From NCBI RefSeq assembly GCF_004216905.1, contig NZ_SGXJ01000003.1, positions 992,001-1,056,000 on the forward strand: 64,000 nt of DNA, read 5' to 3'. The notes below the pieces were generated by a model. It did no database searches and was not told where the DNA came from. It worked only from the letters and a program-made list of their open reading frames with translations. Shown piece after piece: positions 9,845-18,062 of this stretch (position 1 is the first letter of the stretch; every line of letters begins with the position of its first letter). Position numbers and translations under genes: made by a program. The stretch comes from Kribbella sp. VKM Ac-2569 (GTDB lineage: Bacteria > Actinomycetota > Actinomycetes > Propionibacteriales > Kribbellaceae).

Positions 9845-11782
9845 TTACCCGGGGGCTGCGGCGCGGATCTGTCGCGATGCTAAATCAACGTACTCATCGC
9901 ATTTGGCGAGAGCGTCGAGCCGGCTCTCCCTGAGGGACGCACGAACCCGCTTGTCTACTGTCGTGTCACCACCTGTGTGGGACCGACCTCTGAAAGCGTT
10001 CTGGATCTCTTCTGACCAATGCTCCAGCGACGCCGCGGCGGCGCGAGCCGAGTCGGCAGTCTCCCCTTCGCCCACGAGCCCCACCAAGCGCTCGATGACG
10101 TCCTCGAGCGCGGAGATCCTGGGTGCGACTCGGAGCGTCACGACGTAGTACTTGCTGGAGTCAGTCGGTTCAGCCTCGCGTCGATCGGGACGGCTCCTCG
10201 TGTCTTTGTACAGCCAGGCGTATGGGTCGCTCGGGTCAACACCTCGGTCGTTTTCTCGGCCCTGGGTCGGTACCTGTTCGGCCTCGTCGAGAAGGCTCAA
10301 GATTTCGTCGATGCTGCGAGTCAGCTCCGATGCCACTTCGACCAGAGGGCGCCCTCGCCTTGCGCGTGTACGCGCGCTACGCCTCACGGCCATGCGGAAG
10401 ACCAGTCCTAGCGGCACGAGTAGCAGGACGACCAGAAGTAGCCGCATAAGCAGCAGGAGCGCACCGGTCCATCTGTCGACGAACTCGACTTCGGTCGACC
10501 AGTTCAGCGTCTGGGGCACGTCGAGCGCCGGGACGGTATCCGCGAGGGACCACGCATACCACTCTAAGGCGGAGCTCACCTCCGCAGACGCAGCCACAGG
10601 AGCGCTGGTCTCAGCGATCCCGGCGTGCAGCATGGTGATCGTGACCGCACCGACGGCGAGGGTGGCGAGCAGCAGCCACCAGGTCAGTAGGACGGCTCCG
10701 GCGGCCGCGTGCAAGAACGAGCGAAAGAAGTCCTCGAGAGAGGCCAGGCCTTGGCTGATCAGGCCCCAGGCTAGAGACACTAGGAGCAAAGCCCCCAGGC
10801 CGTCGAAGACGGTAGCCAGCCAATACGACAGAGCGTGATCGCCCGGCCAACGTTCCAGCACATCACCCGCCCAGCGATCCATCCGTTCGCCGACCCAGCG
10901 ATTCAGCGGGCCGCCCACCCATCGATCCAGAAGGGACTCCCCACGCACGACGAGGGCGAGGATGCCATACATGAACAGCGGCACCGCGATGGACAACATG
11001 AGCACCCGTGCACCGAAGGAGGCGATCCCGAGGCTCTGCCTGAACGGCTGCGGGAAGGACCGGCCAGTCTGCCCGACATTGCGTTTGAGGACCTGTTGCC
11101 GATGCTTTTCTGCCATGCGCTCGTGATGCTTGAGCCAGCTGGAAATCATCCACCGGGCGCCGGACAAGAGGACTCGGAACAGAGGGATGAGCAGCAGGAT
11201 CTTGAAGGCGAGCAGAAGCGCGCCGCTCCACGGGTCGGAGAAGGCGAGAGGCCCGGCCCAACGCAGGGCATGTGACATGTCGAGCAGCGGCACGACATCC
11301 ACGAGTTGCCACAAGTAGTACACCTCTACGCGGGCAAGCCCGGGCATTGTCACCGATGGGTCCGGCGTGAGGACTCCCCACAGGCACAACATCGTGGTCA
11401 GGCCGGCGAATGCGACGGTGCACACTCCTACCGTTGCCAGCGACGACAACGCCGCGAGGACGTAAGCCCTCCGGTCCTCAACATCGACCTGGATCCGCCA
11501 ATATATCCGCGCCAGGACCGCGAGTCCGAGACCGGCGAGCACCAACCCCAGTCCGGCCCCGAGGACATTCGCAATGTGGCTGCCGCTCTTAAGTGCGGAC
11601 CATTCGACCCAGTGCAGGCCACCGACCAGCACCAGACTCAATGCGCATGACTTGCCGACGACAGAACCCCATCGGTCTTCGGTCTCGGCCCGGGTCACCA
11701 TAGCTACGGCGTTGGCGCGCAGGCCTGCCCAGTAGCGGCGGCATGCGCGCCGGCCCTGCTGGATCATCGATGTTTCGTTCAT
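9845..11782 (-). CDS. Polytopic membrane protein with duplicated module
   Basis: The product is 645 residues. Hydrophobic helices cluster at about 43-62, 72-92, 105-135, 185-205, 255-280, 318-345, 360-390 and 440-465. A module is duplicated: residues 155-197 (YLWQLVDVVPLLDM...LRW...DPWSGALLL) and 408-450 (YAWSLADTVPALDV...LNW...DRWTGALLL). Between the copies sit four tandem octapeptides of the form xLxRWxGx (about 284-315). The last ~190 residues are soluble and helical. The 'W.L.D.vPaLd...tL.W' module recurs in predicted bacterial channel-like membrane proteins as I recall, but no substrate is known. It is the last gene of a leftward group after a Cys-rich protein and a SARP regulator, divergent from the eCIS operon, so a link with eCIS release or sensing is possible (inference). 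Confidence 0.65.
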   Translation of the reverse strand: MNETSMIQQGRRACRRYWAGLRANAVAMVTRAETEDRWGSVVGKSCALSLVLVGGLHWVEWSALKSGSHIANVLGAGLGLVLAGLGLAVLARIYWRIQVDVEDRRAYVLAALSSLATVGVCTVAFAGLTTMLCLWGVLTPDPSVTMPGLARVEVYYLWQLVDVVPLLDMSHALRWAGPLAFSDPWSGALLLAFKILLLIPLFRVLLSGARWMISSWLKHHERMAEKHRQQVLKRNVGQTGRSFPQPFRQSLGIASFGARVLMLSIAVPLFMYGILALVVRGESLLDRWVGGPLNRWVGERMDRWAGDVLERWPGDHALSYWLATVFDGLGALLLVSLAWGLISQGLASLEDFFRSFLHAAAGAVLLTWWLLLATLAVGAVTITMLHAGIAETSAPVAASAEVSSALEWYAWSLADTVPALDVPQTLNWSTEVEFVDRWTGALLLLMRLLLVVLLLVPLGLVFRMAVRRSARTRARRGRPLVEVASELTRSIDEILSLLDEAEQVPTQGRENDRGVDPSDPYAWLYKDTRSRPDRREAEPTDSSKYYVVTLRVAPRISALEDVIERLVGLVGEGETADSARAAAASLEHWSEEIQNAFRGRSHTGGDTTVDKRVRASLRESRLDALAKCDEYVDLASRQIRAAAPG

Positions 11783-12279
11783 TGGAAGCTACGCCTGACC
11801 TGGCCCATCCCTTGACCATTCGGAGGGGCAGAAGGGCGCCTTTGATACCTGCTTCTTGAGGCGAACGGAACCTCGGAACCTACCCATGGGCGACGCCGAC
11901 ACGACAGCACATAAACCTGTCGCTGACCGTCGCCGGATCGATCCCCATGAACTGTGGCCATCCTGCGATCGCGACGCCTTGAACAAGTCTTCGGTGTTCC
12001 CCTCGACAATGTCGGCGTCGAGCCCGTCACCCCCGCCACCGCCGCAGACGTGGCCGAGGCCTTCGAGTTGGACTTCCTTCTCAGCAGGCAGACGTTCTCG
12101 TCGGCGAGGGCTATTGAGAACCGACCGGTTCACACCGGCCTCCGGGTCTGCGGCTTCAGTCGGAGTTCCTCGAAGTCGTGACCTACAGTGTCAAGGCATC
12201 ACACCGTTGTCCCTTCTGTCATGTCGCGTTCGCGCCCAGCCAACGCCTAGTGGACAAGACCCGATGTCCGGCTGCGACT
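11783..12279. other. Intergenic, one possible gene fragment
   Basis: About 500 bp lie between the membrane-protein start and the SARP stop. Apart from the fragment described at 11954-12181 I see no gene. The region presumably holds the promoter for the leftward membrane protein. Confidence 0.4.
11954..12181 (+). pseudogene. Possible remnant of an AlbA_2/Schlafen-type protein N-terminus
   Basis: A GTG-started frame of 75 codons begins MAILRSRRLEQVFGVPLDNV and continues with VAEAFELDF. This resembles the start of actinobacterial Schlafen-AlbA_2-type proteins ('RRLE..FG.pL..V......V...V.EAFDLDFK'). After about 40 residues the similarity stops abruptly and the frame becomes Ser/Arg-rich, as expected of a truncated or frameshifted copy. 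It lies antisense within the leftward group. The assignment is from memory of the family pattern and could be coincidence. Confidence 0.25.
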
Positions 12280-13020
12280 TCACCGACACGGCGCCCCAGC
12301 CCCTTGTACCCGGGCCTTGAACGTTGAACTCGGTTCGACCCCCAATTCGCGCCGCGTAAGGTCGCGGTAGGTCACGAACGTCCGCCTGGCCTCGATGTAG
12401 TTGCCCTCTGCGATGTGGGCTTCGGCCAGCACCCGTTGGGCGCTCTCTCGAAGGGGCTCAACTGCGACAGCGTCCATGGCTGCCTTGACAGCCTCGCCGT
12501 ACCGGCCGGTCGCGCGCAGGCGGCAACTGAGGACCTCAAGCGCGTGGAGCATCCGCTGCCGCAAGCGCTCACGCTCGAAAATCACCCAGTCGTCGTACCA
12601 CCCAGGCAACAGGTCGGCGACCGCTGAACTCCAGTCCGGAACCCGCATATCAGCCTCGGTCGCTGTGCCGACCACGAGTCGATCCGCCCATTGACATAGC
12701 GCGTTGAGATCAGTGGTGATCTGGTCCCGCACATAGACGTTCACCTTGTCCGCCATCAATACATCGACGCCAGCACCCCGCAGGCGCCACAAAGAGGAGC
12801 GTAGGTTGCCTGACGCTCGGACCTCTGGACCGTCTGGCCACAGCGAGCCCGCGGCATGACGCCGGTCGACTCGCCCGCCCTTGAGGGCGACGAACGCGAG
12901 TACGCGCTTACAGCCTTCAGGTACGACGTATTGCTTGCCACCCTGGACAACGTAGGGGTCTCCAAGCAGGCAGATAATGTCGTCGCGCTCCTCCTCCACA
13001 GCCATGAACGTGGCGGTCAT
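12280..13020 (-). CDS. SARP-family transcriptional activator (BTAD)
   Basis: I chose ATG 13020, which follows a GGGGGG stretch; a longer frame to 13077 adds a poor N-terminus. The 246-residue product has an OmpR-type winged-helix domain at about 15-95 (GCKRVLAFVALKGGRVDR...AAGSLWPDGP...NLRSSLWRLR) and a bacterial transcriptional activation domain at about 110-240 (LLPGWYDDWVIFERERLRQR, ending TRRELGVEPS). SARPs bind direct heptameric repeats near promoters and recruit RNA polymerase. It is transcribed after the Cys-rich protein and before the membrane protein, divergent from the eCIS operon, and has a same-length paralogue at 43519-44259 beyond the other end of that operon. Control of the eCIS is the simplest hypothesis. 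Confidence 0.85.
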   Translation of the reverse strand: MTATFMAVEEERDDIICLLGDPYVVQGGKQYVVPEGCKRVLAFVALKGGRVDRRHAAGSLWPDGPEVRASGNLRSSLWRLRGAGVDVLMADKVNVYVRDQITTDLNALCQWADRLVVGTATEADMRVPDWSSAVADLLPGWYDDWVIFERERLRQRMLHALEVLSCRLRATGRYGEAVKAAMDAVAVEPLRESAQRVLAEAHIAEGNYIEARRTFVTYRDLTRRELGVEPSSTFKARVQGAGAPCR

Positions 13021-13109
13021 AGGTCCATCCCCCCGTCGGTAACACGGTTTCCATGCACCGTAATGGCCCTGCGTCACTCGAACGTCACGTCCTCCTTTCC
13101 TGCCGGCAG

Positions 13110-14084
13110 TCAGACACCCTGCTGCCCGGGGTGCCCGCGAGGCTTGTCGTGCGGCTCATCCTCGTCCGCACAAGGATCGCTTTCGTTTTGATCGTCCTCT
13201 TCAGGTGCAGGCTTGCACGGCTTCTGCGACGGGCACAGCCGGTCGTAGCCGGCCAGGATTTCGTCCACCGGATTGGCAAGCAACGCGTCGCACCAGGTCT
13301 TCGCCGCATCACGCTTGCACTCTTCTACAGCACGAGCGCCCGTAAGGACCGATATCACCTCGGCGCCGGTCGACCAGGACGTCAGCGCGCGGCATAGGCA
13401 GTCGACGAACGCGGCGCTGTCTGCAAAGCCGTGCCAGATGCGCGAGAGCATCCGGTCGGCGACTCGGGCCTCGGCATATACCCGCTTGAGATCCACCGTG
13501 GCGGGGTCCTTCGCCAGGTCGGCGTTCACCTTGTCGATCGCCGCTTTGGCGTCCACGACCCGTTTCGCGAGAGCGGCCGGCTCGCCGACCAGGGTTGCGA
13601 AGCACGCCTTAGCCTTGTCCGCCTCACGCTGGTATTTCTCGATCCGGCGCACGAGATCGCGGTACTTCGTTGGCGGCGTCGAGTCGTAGTTGTAGTCCTC
13701 GACACAGCAGCCGTAACAACCCTCGCAGCAGTCCAACTGCTCCGACACCTCGTCGAAGGCATCGTCGAGGCAGCGCACTACCCGGTCCTGCTCTATCAGG
13801 CAGCGGATACGTTCCACGAGGTGCTTGATCTGATGCTTCATGTCCTGCACTGCAAGGGCCGCCTCGTGCCGACGTTCGCGATAGGCCTTGCGAGCGGTGT
13901 CGTAGTCCTTCTGCGCCTGCTCGACCGCCGGCTGGTACGTCGCGTTGTACGTGGCTTGCGCGGCAACGCCCTTCGCACGGCACACGAGGTCGTCTATCGA
14001 GGACGGGTCACACTCGTCATCAGGATGCCTGGGCCGGCAGTCCTTCCAGTCGTCGCCCTTGCCGGACGGGCTCTCGTAGGTCAT
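13110..14084 (-). CDS. Cys-rich coiled-coil protein, eCIS-associated
   Basis: The product is 324 residues from ATG 14084, preceded by an AAGGGAGC ribosome-binding site. The protein is largely helical and charged (coiled-coil-like segments 45-110 and 140-200), with about 18 cysteines, including a cluster CCEGCYGCC at 119-127 and the pair CLC near 230. The C-terminus (about 290-324) is acidic and low-complexity. The Cys spacing suggests metal binding or disulfide cross-linking, but it matches no zinc finger I know. It has no signal peptide or membrane helix. It is divergently arranged from the eCIS cap gene, 106 bp away, so the intervening DNA must hold promoters for both directions. The function is unknown. 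Confidence 0.6.
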   Translation of the reverse strand: MTYESPSGKGDDWKDCRPRHPDDECDPSSIDDLVCRAKGVAAQATYNATYQPAVEQAQKDYDTARKAYRERRHEAALAVQDMKHQIKHLVERIRCLIEQDRVVRCLDDAFDEVSEQLDCCEGCYGCCVEDYNYDSTPPTKYRDLVRRIEKYQREADKAKACFATLVGEPAALAKRVVDAKAAIDKVNADLAKDPATVDLKRVYAEARVADRMLSRIWHGFADSAAFVDCLCRALTSWSTGAEVISVLTGARAVEECKRDAAKTWCDALLANPVDEILAGYDRLCPSQKPCKPAPEEDDQNESDPCADEDEPHDKPRGHPGQQGV

Positions 14085-14190
14085 GGGTGCTCCCTTCGGA
14101 TGTGCGCCTCAGGAGTCTCGTGGCCGCGCTGTCACCGGGCCGTCGCTCGTGGATCGCCCGCGACGGAGCGGTGACGCGGGCTCCAACACG

Positions 14191-14817
14191 ATGTCCGGTA
14201 TGGCAGGGTTCCAGGCACTCAAGGCCGCGGGGGTCAGCATCGTCGCGCTGCTGGACCGACGCTTCAGCGAGCTGGACGGCGGTGCTGGACTCAAAGCGAA
14301 ACTTGCGAACACCCATGAGCTCAAGACCATGCAGAACAACAACGGCCAGCTGATCCAGCAGCCCGCCATCTCCGTCTACTGCTATCGGGTGAGCGTTGAC
14401 CACGAGACCCGGCCCGGCTGGTCGGCAGTCGGCAGCGTCGACGGTATTCCGCGTATCCCGCTGCGGATGCACTTCCTCGTCGGTGCCTTTGCCGGCACGG
14501 TCGAGGAGGAGCTGCTGTGGCTCGGGCTCGCGGCCCAGGTACTGGAGAGCGAGAGCATCCTCACCGGCCCGCTCCTGCTGCCCGTGGAACAGCAACCGGG
14601 CGTCATCGTGGACCCCTGGTTGCCTGGGGACACTGTGCAGGTCGTCAGTGACGAGCTCGCCGTCGACTCGATGAGCGAAGCCTTCCAATCCCTGAGCACC
14701 GACTATCGGCTGCAACTCCCGTACGTCGCCCGGGTGATCTGCATCGACGGACGTCGCGAGCAGGTCGTCGAACCAGTCGGAACTGTCGCCGTGCGCGTGG
14801 ACAAGGTGGCGCCGTGA
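14191..14817 (+). CDS. eCIS tail-terminator/cap protein (Pvc16/DUF4255-like)
   Basis: The product is 208 residues starting at ATG 14191 (ATG 14200 is an alternative; no strong ribosome-binding site separates them). It contains the family pattern: an N-terminal LKAAGVSIVALLDRRFSEL helix, then beta strands with ISVYCYRVSVDHETRPG, the PRIPLRMHFLVGAFAG strand and the helix EEELLWLGLAAQVLE. DUF4255 proteins such as Pvc16 cap the distal end of the contractile tube and sheath in extracellular contractile injection systems, and usually lie at one end of the gene cluster, as here. The next gene starts within its stop codon (GTGA at 14814-14817), showing operon continuity into the sheath and tube genes. 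Confidence 0.8.
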   Translation: MSGMAGFQALKAAGVSIVALLDRRFSELDGGAGLKAKLANTHELKTMQNNNGQLIQQPAISVYCYRVSVDHETRPGWSAVGSVDGIPRIPLRMHFLVGAFAGTVEEELLWLGLAAQVLESESILTGPLLLPVEQQPGVIVDPWLPGDTVQVVSDELAVDSMSEAFQSLSTDYRLQLPYVARVICIDGRREQVVEPVGTVAVRVDKVAP

Positions 14818-15665
14818 GTCCGCGGGACCTGATCGAAACCAGCGCGGGGCCGGTGACCGTACTGCACCGTCTGGCCCTGGGTGTCCTGGCCCGGGACGGG
14901 ATCACCTCACGTGGAGCGGCCGACGGACTCCGAGTCGGCTGGGAGGCTGCGCCGCCACTGTTGCCGCCCCACCACCCAGGTTGGTGGCCCTGTATCGACC
15001 TCGAGCAGGTCGGCGGCGGACGGTTCCGCCTGCGGGCCACGGAATCGCGACCGGCGATCGTAGTGATGCGGCTGCATGACCCAGCCCGGCGCTATGTCTC
15101 CCGTCGGCTCGAGGTCACGCTGTGGCCGCACGCCGCACTGGTCGACCCAGATCCAGCGCACCATGTGGCGGTCGCCGCCCGGACGCTTCCCGTGTGGCTG
15201 CCTCCGGGTGCCGCGTACTCCCTGCCACGTGGTGCCACGGCAGTACGCGGCCGGGTCGTACGAGACGGTACGCCGGTGCACTGGGCGCGCGTGGTCGGTG
15301 TCGGCCCCGGCAACGCCGTACTCGGACGGGCGCGGACCGACGACCGCGGAGAGTTCCTCCTCATTCTGGGCGAGACCAACCAGAACCCGGTGCAGAGCAC
15401 CGTCGGGGTCGACCTGCGTGTGCACGGTCCGGTCGCCCAGCCGGCAACGGGCACCGTGACCGACCCTTTGGCAGACCTGCCTGCCGAACCGATCGCGCGA
15501 CCGGCCAATCCACCCGTACCGAGCGACCTCGACAACGCCAGCCTGCGCGGCGAGCTGATCCTGCCGGGGTCCGTCGGCAACGCGGCTCCGGCCGTCCACC
15601 TCAACGTCCCTGTCGGCTCGGAGCTGAGTCTCACCGCCGACGTCCCGTTCGCACCACAGCCTTGA
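14814..15665 (+). CDS. eCIS accessory protein with carboxypeptidase-regulatory-like beta domain
   Basis: The product is 283 residues from a GTG overlapping the cap-gene stop. Central residues about 135-190 (ATAVRGRVVRDGTPVHWARV...GRARTDDRGEFLLIL) form the repeat of a carboxypeptidase-regulatory-like/CnaB-type beta sandwich. The N-terminal ~130 residues are beta-rich and contain RYVSRRLEVTLWPHAAL. The Pro/Ala-rich segment 205-240 looks like a linker. Proteins of this kind commonly sit between the DUF4255 cap and sheath genes in actinobacterial eCIS clusters. An accessory structural or anchoring role is likely but unproven. No catalytic residues or secretion signal are seen. The sheath gene starts 10 bp downstream. 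Confidence 0.6.
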   Translation: MSPRDLIETSAGPVTVLHRLALGVLARDGITSRGAADGLRVGWEAAPPLLPPHHPGWWPCIDLEQVGGGRFRLRATESRPAIVVMRLHDPARRYVSRRLEVTLWPHAALVDPDPAHHVAVAARTLPVWLPPGAAYSLPRGATAVRGRVVRDGTPVHWARVVGVGPGNAVLGRARTDDRGEFLLILGETNQNPVQSTVGVDLRVHGPVAQPATGTVTDPLADLPAEPIARPANPPVPSDLDNASLRGELILPGSVGNAAPAVHLNVPVGSELSLTADVPFAPQP

Positions 15666-15675
15666 GGAGACCCGC

Positions 15676-17577
15676 ATGCCCGAGTACCTGACCCCAGGGG
15701 TCTACGTCGAGGAGACCAGCTTCCGCTCGCGCTCGATCGAGGGGGTAGCCACCTCGACGTTCGGCATGGTGGGACTGACCCGCTACGGCCCTGTGCCCTA
15801 CTTCCTCACGCCGCCCGGCTCGAACCGGATTGTGATGGTGCCTGGTCCCGCCCTCGTCACCAGCTTCACCGAGTTCGAGCGAGCGTTCGGTGGCCTCGGC
15901 GAGGTGGGGAGCGATGACCTCCTCGATCGGCATAACTACCTGGCGTACGCTGCCCGCGCGTTCTTCGCCAACGGCGGACGGCGCCTCTACGTCCAGCGCG
16001 CCTTTCCCTTCCACCTAGACGCCGCCGGCCAGGTCGACCTCGCCTTGGACTTCGCCGCGCTCCCCATCGGCGCGCCCCCGGTCGCCACCTGGCGGGCCCG
16101 GTGGCCCGGCGCTGCCGGCAACGACTTCGCCGTCTCCGCAAGCTTCCAGCGGACGAAGAACGTGCTCACCACGACGACCCGGGCAGGGGTCACGACCCAC
16201 GTGCTCAAGGGCGTCCAGGCCGGCGCAGCGGTGGAGATCTTCCCGGACCGCAATAATCTGCCATCCGAGATCGACCGGGCGACCCGGCGACCCCGCCCGC
16301 CGGAACCGGCGAACGTGCGGATCGTCGTACGCATGGCCGACGGCAGCCTGGCACTTGCCGATGCCGGCGGCGCGGTGACGCCCGTCCCGACCGACAGCAC
16401 GACCGGCCTGTGCCACCTTACCGCCACGGTGAACGTGCGGTGGGGCGACCGGCGGTTCGACACGTATCCCGGCCTCGAGCTCGGCGACCACCCCCGCGGT
16501 ATCGCGAAACTGCTGCAGGCGGAAGATCCGGCCGATGACATGTCTCTGGTGTGGTTCGACGCCGGTTCGGACCTTCCCGCGCCAGATGCGCTGGTTACGG
16601 CGCTATTGGCGCTGCGCGAGGAGCAGTTCCTCAGCGGCGGGAGCGAGGGCACGGCGCTCACGCCGGTCGTGCTCGCCGGTGATCCGGCAGACCCCGACGA
16701 CGCCATGCGCGCCGCAACCGGATTGGCGGCACTTGGCGAGGTGGAGGACATCGCGATCGTTGCTTCACCGGACGCCGTCCGGTTCGACGAGCAGACCCAG
16801 CTAACCGCGACCAATGACCTGATCGGCCATTGCGAGGCACCACGGTCGTACCGGATCGCCATCGTCGACCCGCCCAAGGACAGCTCGATCTCGGAGGTCC
16901 GGAAGTTCCGCGCCCAGCTCGATACCAGCTACGCCGCGCTCTACTACCCGTGGATTGAGATCCTCGACCCGACGGCGAAGGCTGACCCCGGCGCGGCGCC
17001 GGCCACGCTCCAACTTCCGCCCAGTGGCTTCGCCGCCGGCATATACGCCCGCAGCGACATTGATCGTGGCGTGCACAAGGCACCGGCCAACGAAGTGGTA
17101 CTCGGGATCACGAAGTTCCGGCAGAACGTGACCTTCGATCGCCAGTCGGTGCTGAACCCCGAGGGAATCAACGCACTGCGCTTCTTCGAGGGCCGCGCCA
17201 ACCGCATCTGGGGCGCTCGGACGATGAGCTCGGACCCGGAGTGGAAGTACGTGAACGTACGGCGGCTCTTCCTCTTCCTCGAGCACTCCATCGACAGGTC
17301 CACCCAGTGGGCAGTCTTCGAGCCGAACAATGAACGGCTGTGGGCGTCGATCCGGCAGTCCATCGAAGACTTCCTGGTCACTGTCTGGCGCACCGGCGCC
17401 CTGATGGGCACTAAGCCCGAGGAGGCGTTCTTCGTGCGCTGCGACCGCACGACCATGACTCAGAACGACCTGGACAACGGCCGGATGATCTGCCTCATTG
17501 GCGTCGCCCCGACCTACCCGGCCGAGTTCGTGATCTTCCGCATCGGCCAATGGACCGCCGACGCGCAGCAGAGCTGA
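15676..17577 (+). CDS. Contractile tail sheath protein 1 (Pvc2-4-like)
   Basis: The product is 633 residues with a good ribosome-binding site (GAGGAGA, 9 nt before ATG). The N-terminus MPEYLTPGVYVEETSFRSRS is the standard sheath opening whose strand meshes with neighbouring subunits. The C-terminal third carries the contractile core: AAGIYARSDIDRGVHKAPAN (about 455-475), FFEGRANRIWGARTMSSD, FEPNNERLWASIRQSIEDFL and the closing EFVIFRIGQWT strand. Subunits form the helical outer sheath that shortens to drive the inner tube out. Compared with a minimal sheath (~350-480 aa) it has an inserted surface domain around residues 110-300. It is followed by the tube gene 32 bp downstream. Confidence 0.93.
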   Translation: MPEYLTPGVYVEETSFRSRSIEGVATSTFGMVGLTRYGPVPYFLTPPGSNRIVMVPGPALVTSFTEFERAFGGLGEVGSDDLLDRHNYLAYAARAFFANGGRRLYVQRAFPFHLDAAGQVDLALDFAALPIGAPPVATWRARWPGAAGNDFAVSASFQRTKNVLTTTTRAGVTTHVLKGVQAGAAVEIFPDRNNLPSEIDRATRRPRPPEPANVRIVVRMADGSLALADAGGAVTPVPTDSTTGLCHLTATVNVRWGDRRFDTYPGLELGDHPRGIAKLLQAEDPADDMSLVWFDAGSDLPAPDALVTALLALREEQFLSGGSEGTALTPVVLAGDPADPDDAMRAATGLAALGEVEDIAIVASPDAVRFDEQTQLTATNDLIGHCEAPRSYRIAIVDPPKDSSISEVRKFRAQLDTSYAALYYPWIEILDPTAKADPGAAPATLQLPPSGFAAGIYARSDIDRGVHKAPANEVVLGITKFRQNVTFDRQSVLNPEGINALRFFEGRANRIWGARTMSSDPEWKYVNVRRLFLFLEHSIDRSTQWAVFEPNNERLWASIRQSIEDFLVTVWRTGALMGTKPEEAFFVRCDRTTMTQNDLDNGRMICLIGVAPTYPAEFVIFRIGQWTADAQQS

Positions 17578-17609
17578 CCGCGGAACGACAACAGGGCTGA
17601 GGTGAAACG

Positions 17610-18062
17610 ATGGCAACGCGAGACAACCCGTACGGCGCCTTCAACTTCTTGGTGAAGCTGGGGGACTCCGGAGGCGAGGACCAGATCGTCGGCGGCTTTT
17701 CCGACATGAGCGGACTCGGCAACGAGATCAAGTACTCCGAGTACCGCAACGGCAACGACCCCGACAACCACGTCCGGAAGGTGCCCAACATCAACAGCAC
17801 CGACGACGTCACCCTGAAGCGCGGCGTCATCGGCGACCTGCGCCTCTTCAACTGGCTCAAGGCACAGCGCGAGGGTGACCTCGAGCCCCGCACCGTAACG
17901 ATCACGCTGCTCGACGAGCGACGGCAATCGGTGTGCAGTTGGGTGCTGCATAACGCGCAACCCAAGAAGTGGGTAGGCCCAACGCTGGCCGGCAAGGGCG
18001 GTGGCGAGGTGGCAATGGAGGAACTTCACCTGGTGTCCGAACAGGTCGACTTCAAGGCATGA
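17610..18062 (+). CDS. Inner tube protein 1 (Pvc1/Hcp/gp19-like)
   Basis: The product is 150 residues, the usual size for T4 gp19/Pvc1-type tube subunits. Typical features are NPYGAFNFLVKLGD at the start, the GGFSDMSGLGNEIKYSEYRN segment, DVTLKRGVIGDLRLFNWLKA, and the closing GEVAMEELHLVSEQVDF. The protein polymerises as hexameric rings into the rigid conduit that holds cargo. A GAGGTG ribosome-binding site precedes the ATG. Its stop overlaps the ATG of the second sheath gene (ATGA at 18059-18062), implying coupled translation. The second tube paralogue at 20025 probably forms the baseplate-proximal ring rather than the bulk tube, as Pvc5 does in PVC (inference). Confidence 0.92.
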   Translation: MATRDNPYGAFNFLVKLGDSGGEDQIVGGFSDMSGLGNEIKYSEYRNGNDPDNHVRKVPNINSTDDVTLKRGVIGDLRLFNWLKAQREGDLEPRTVTITLLDERRQSVCSWVLHNAQPKKWVGPTLAGKGGGEVAMEELHLVSEQVDFKA

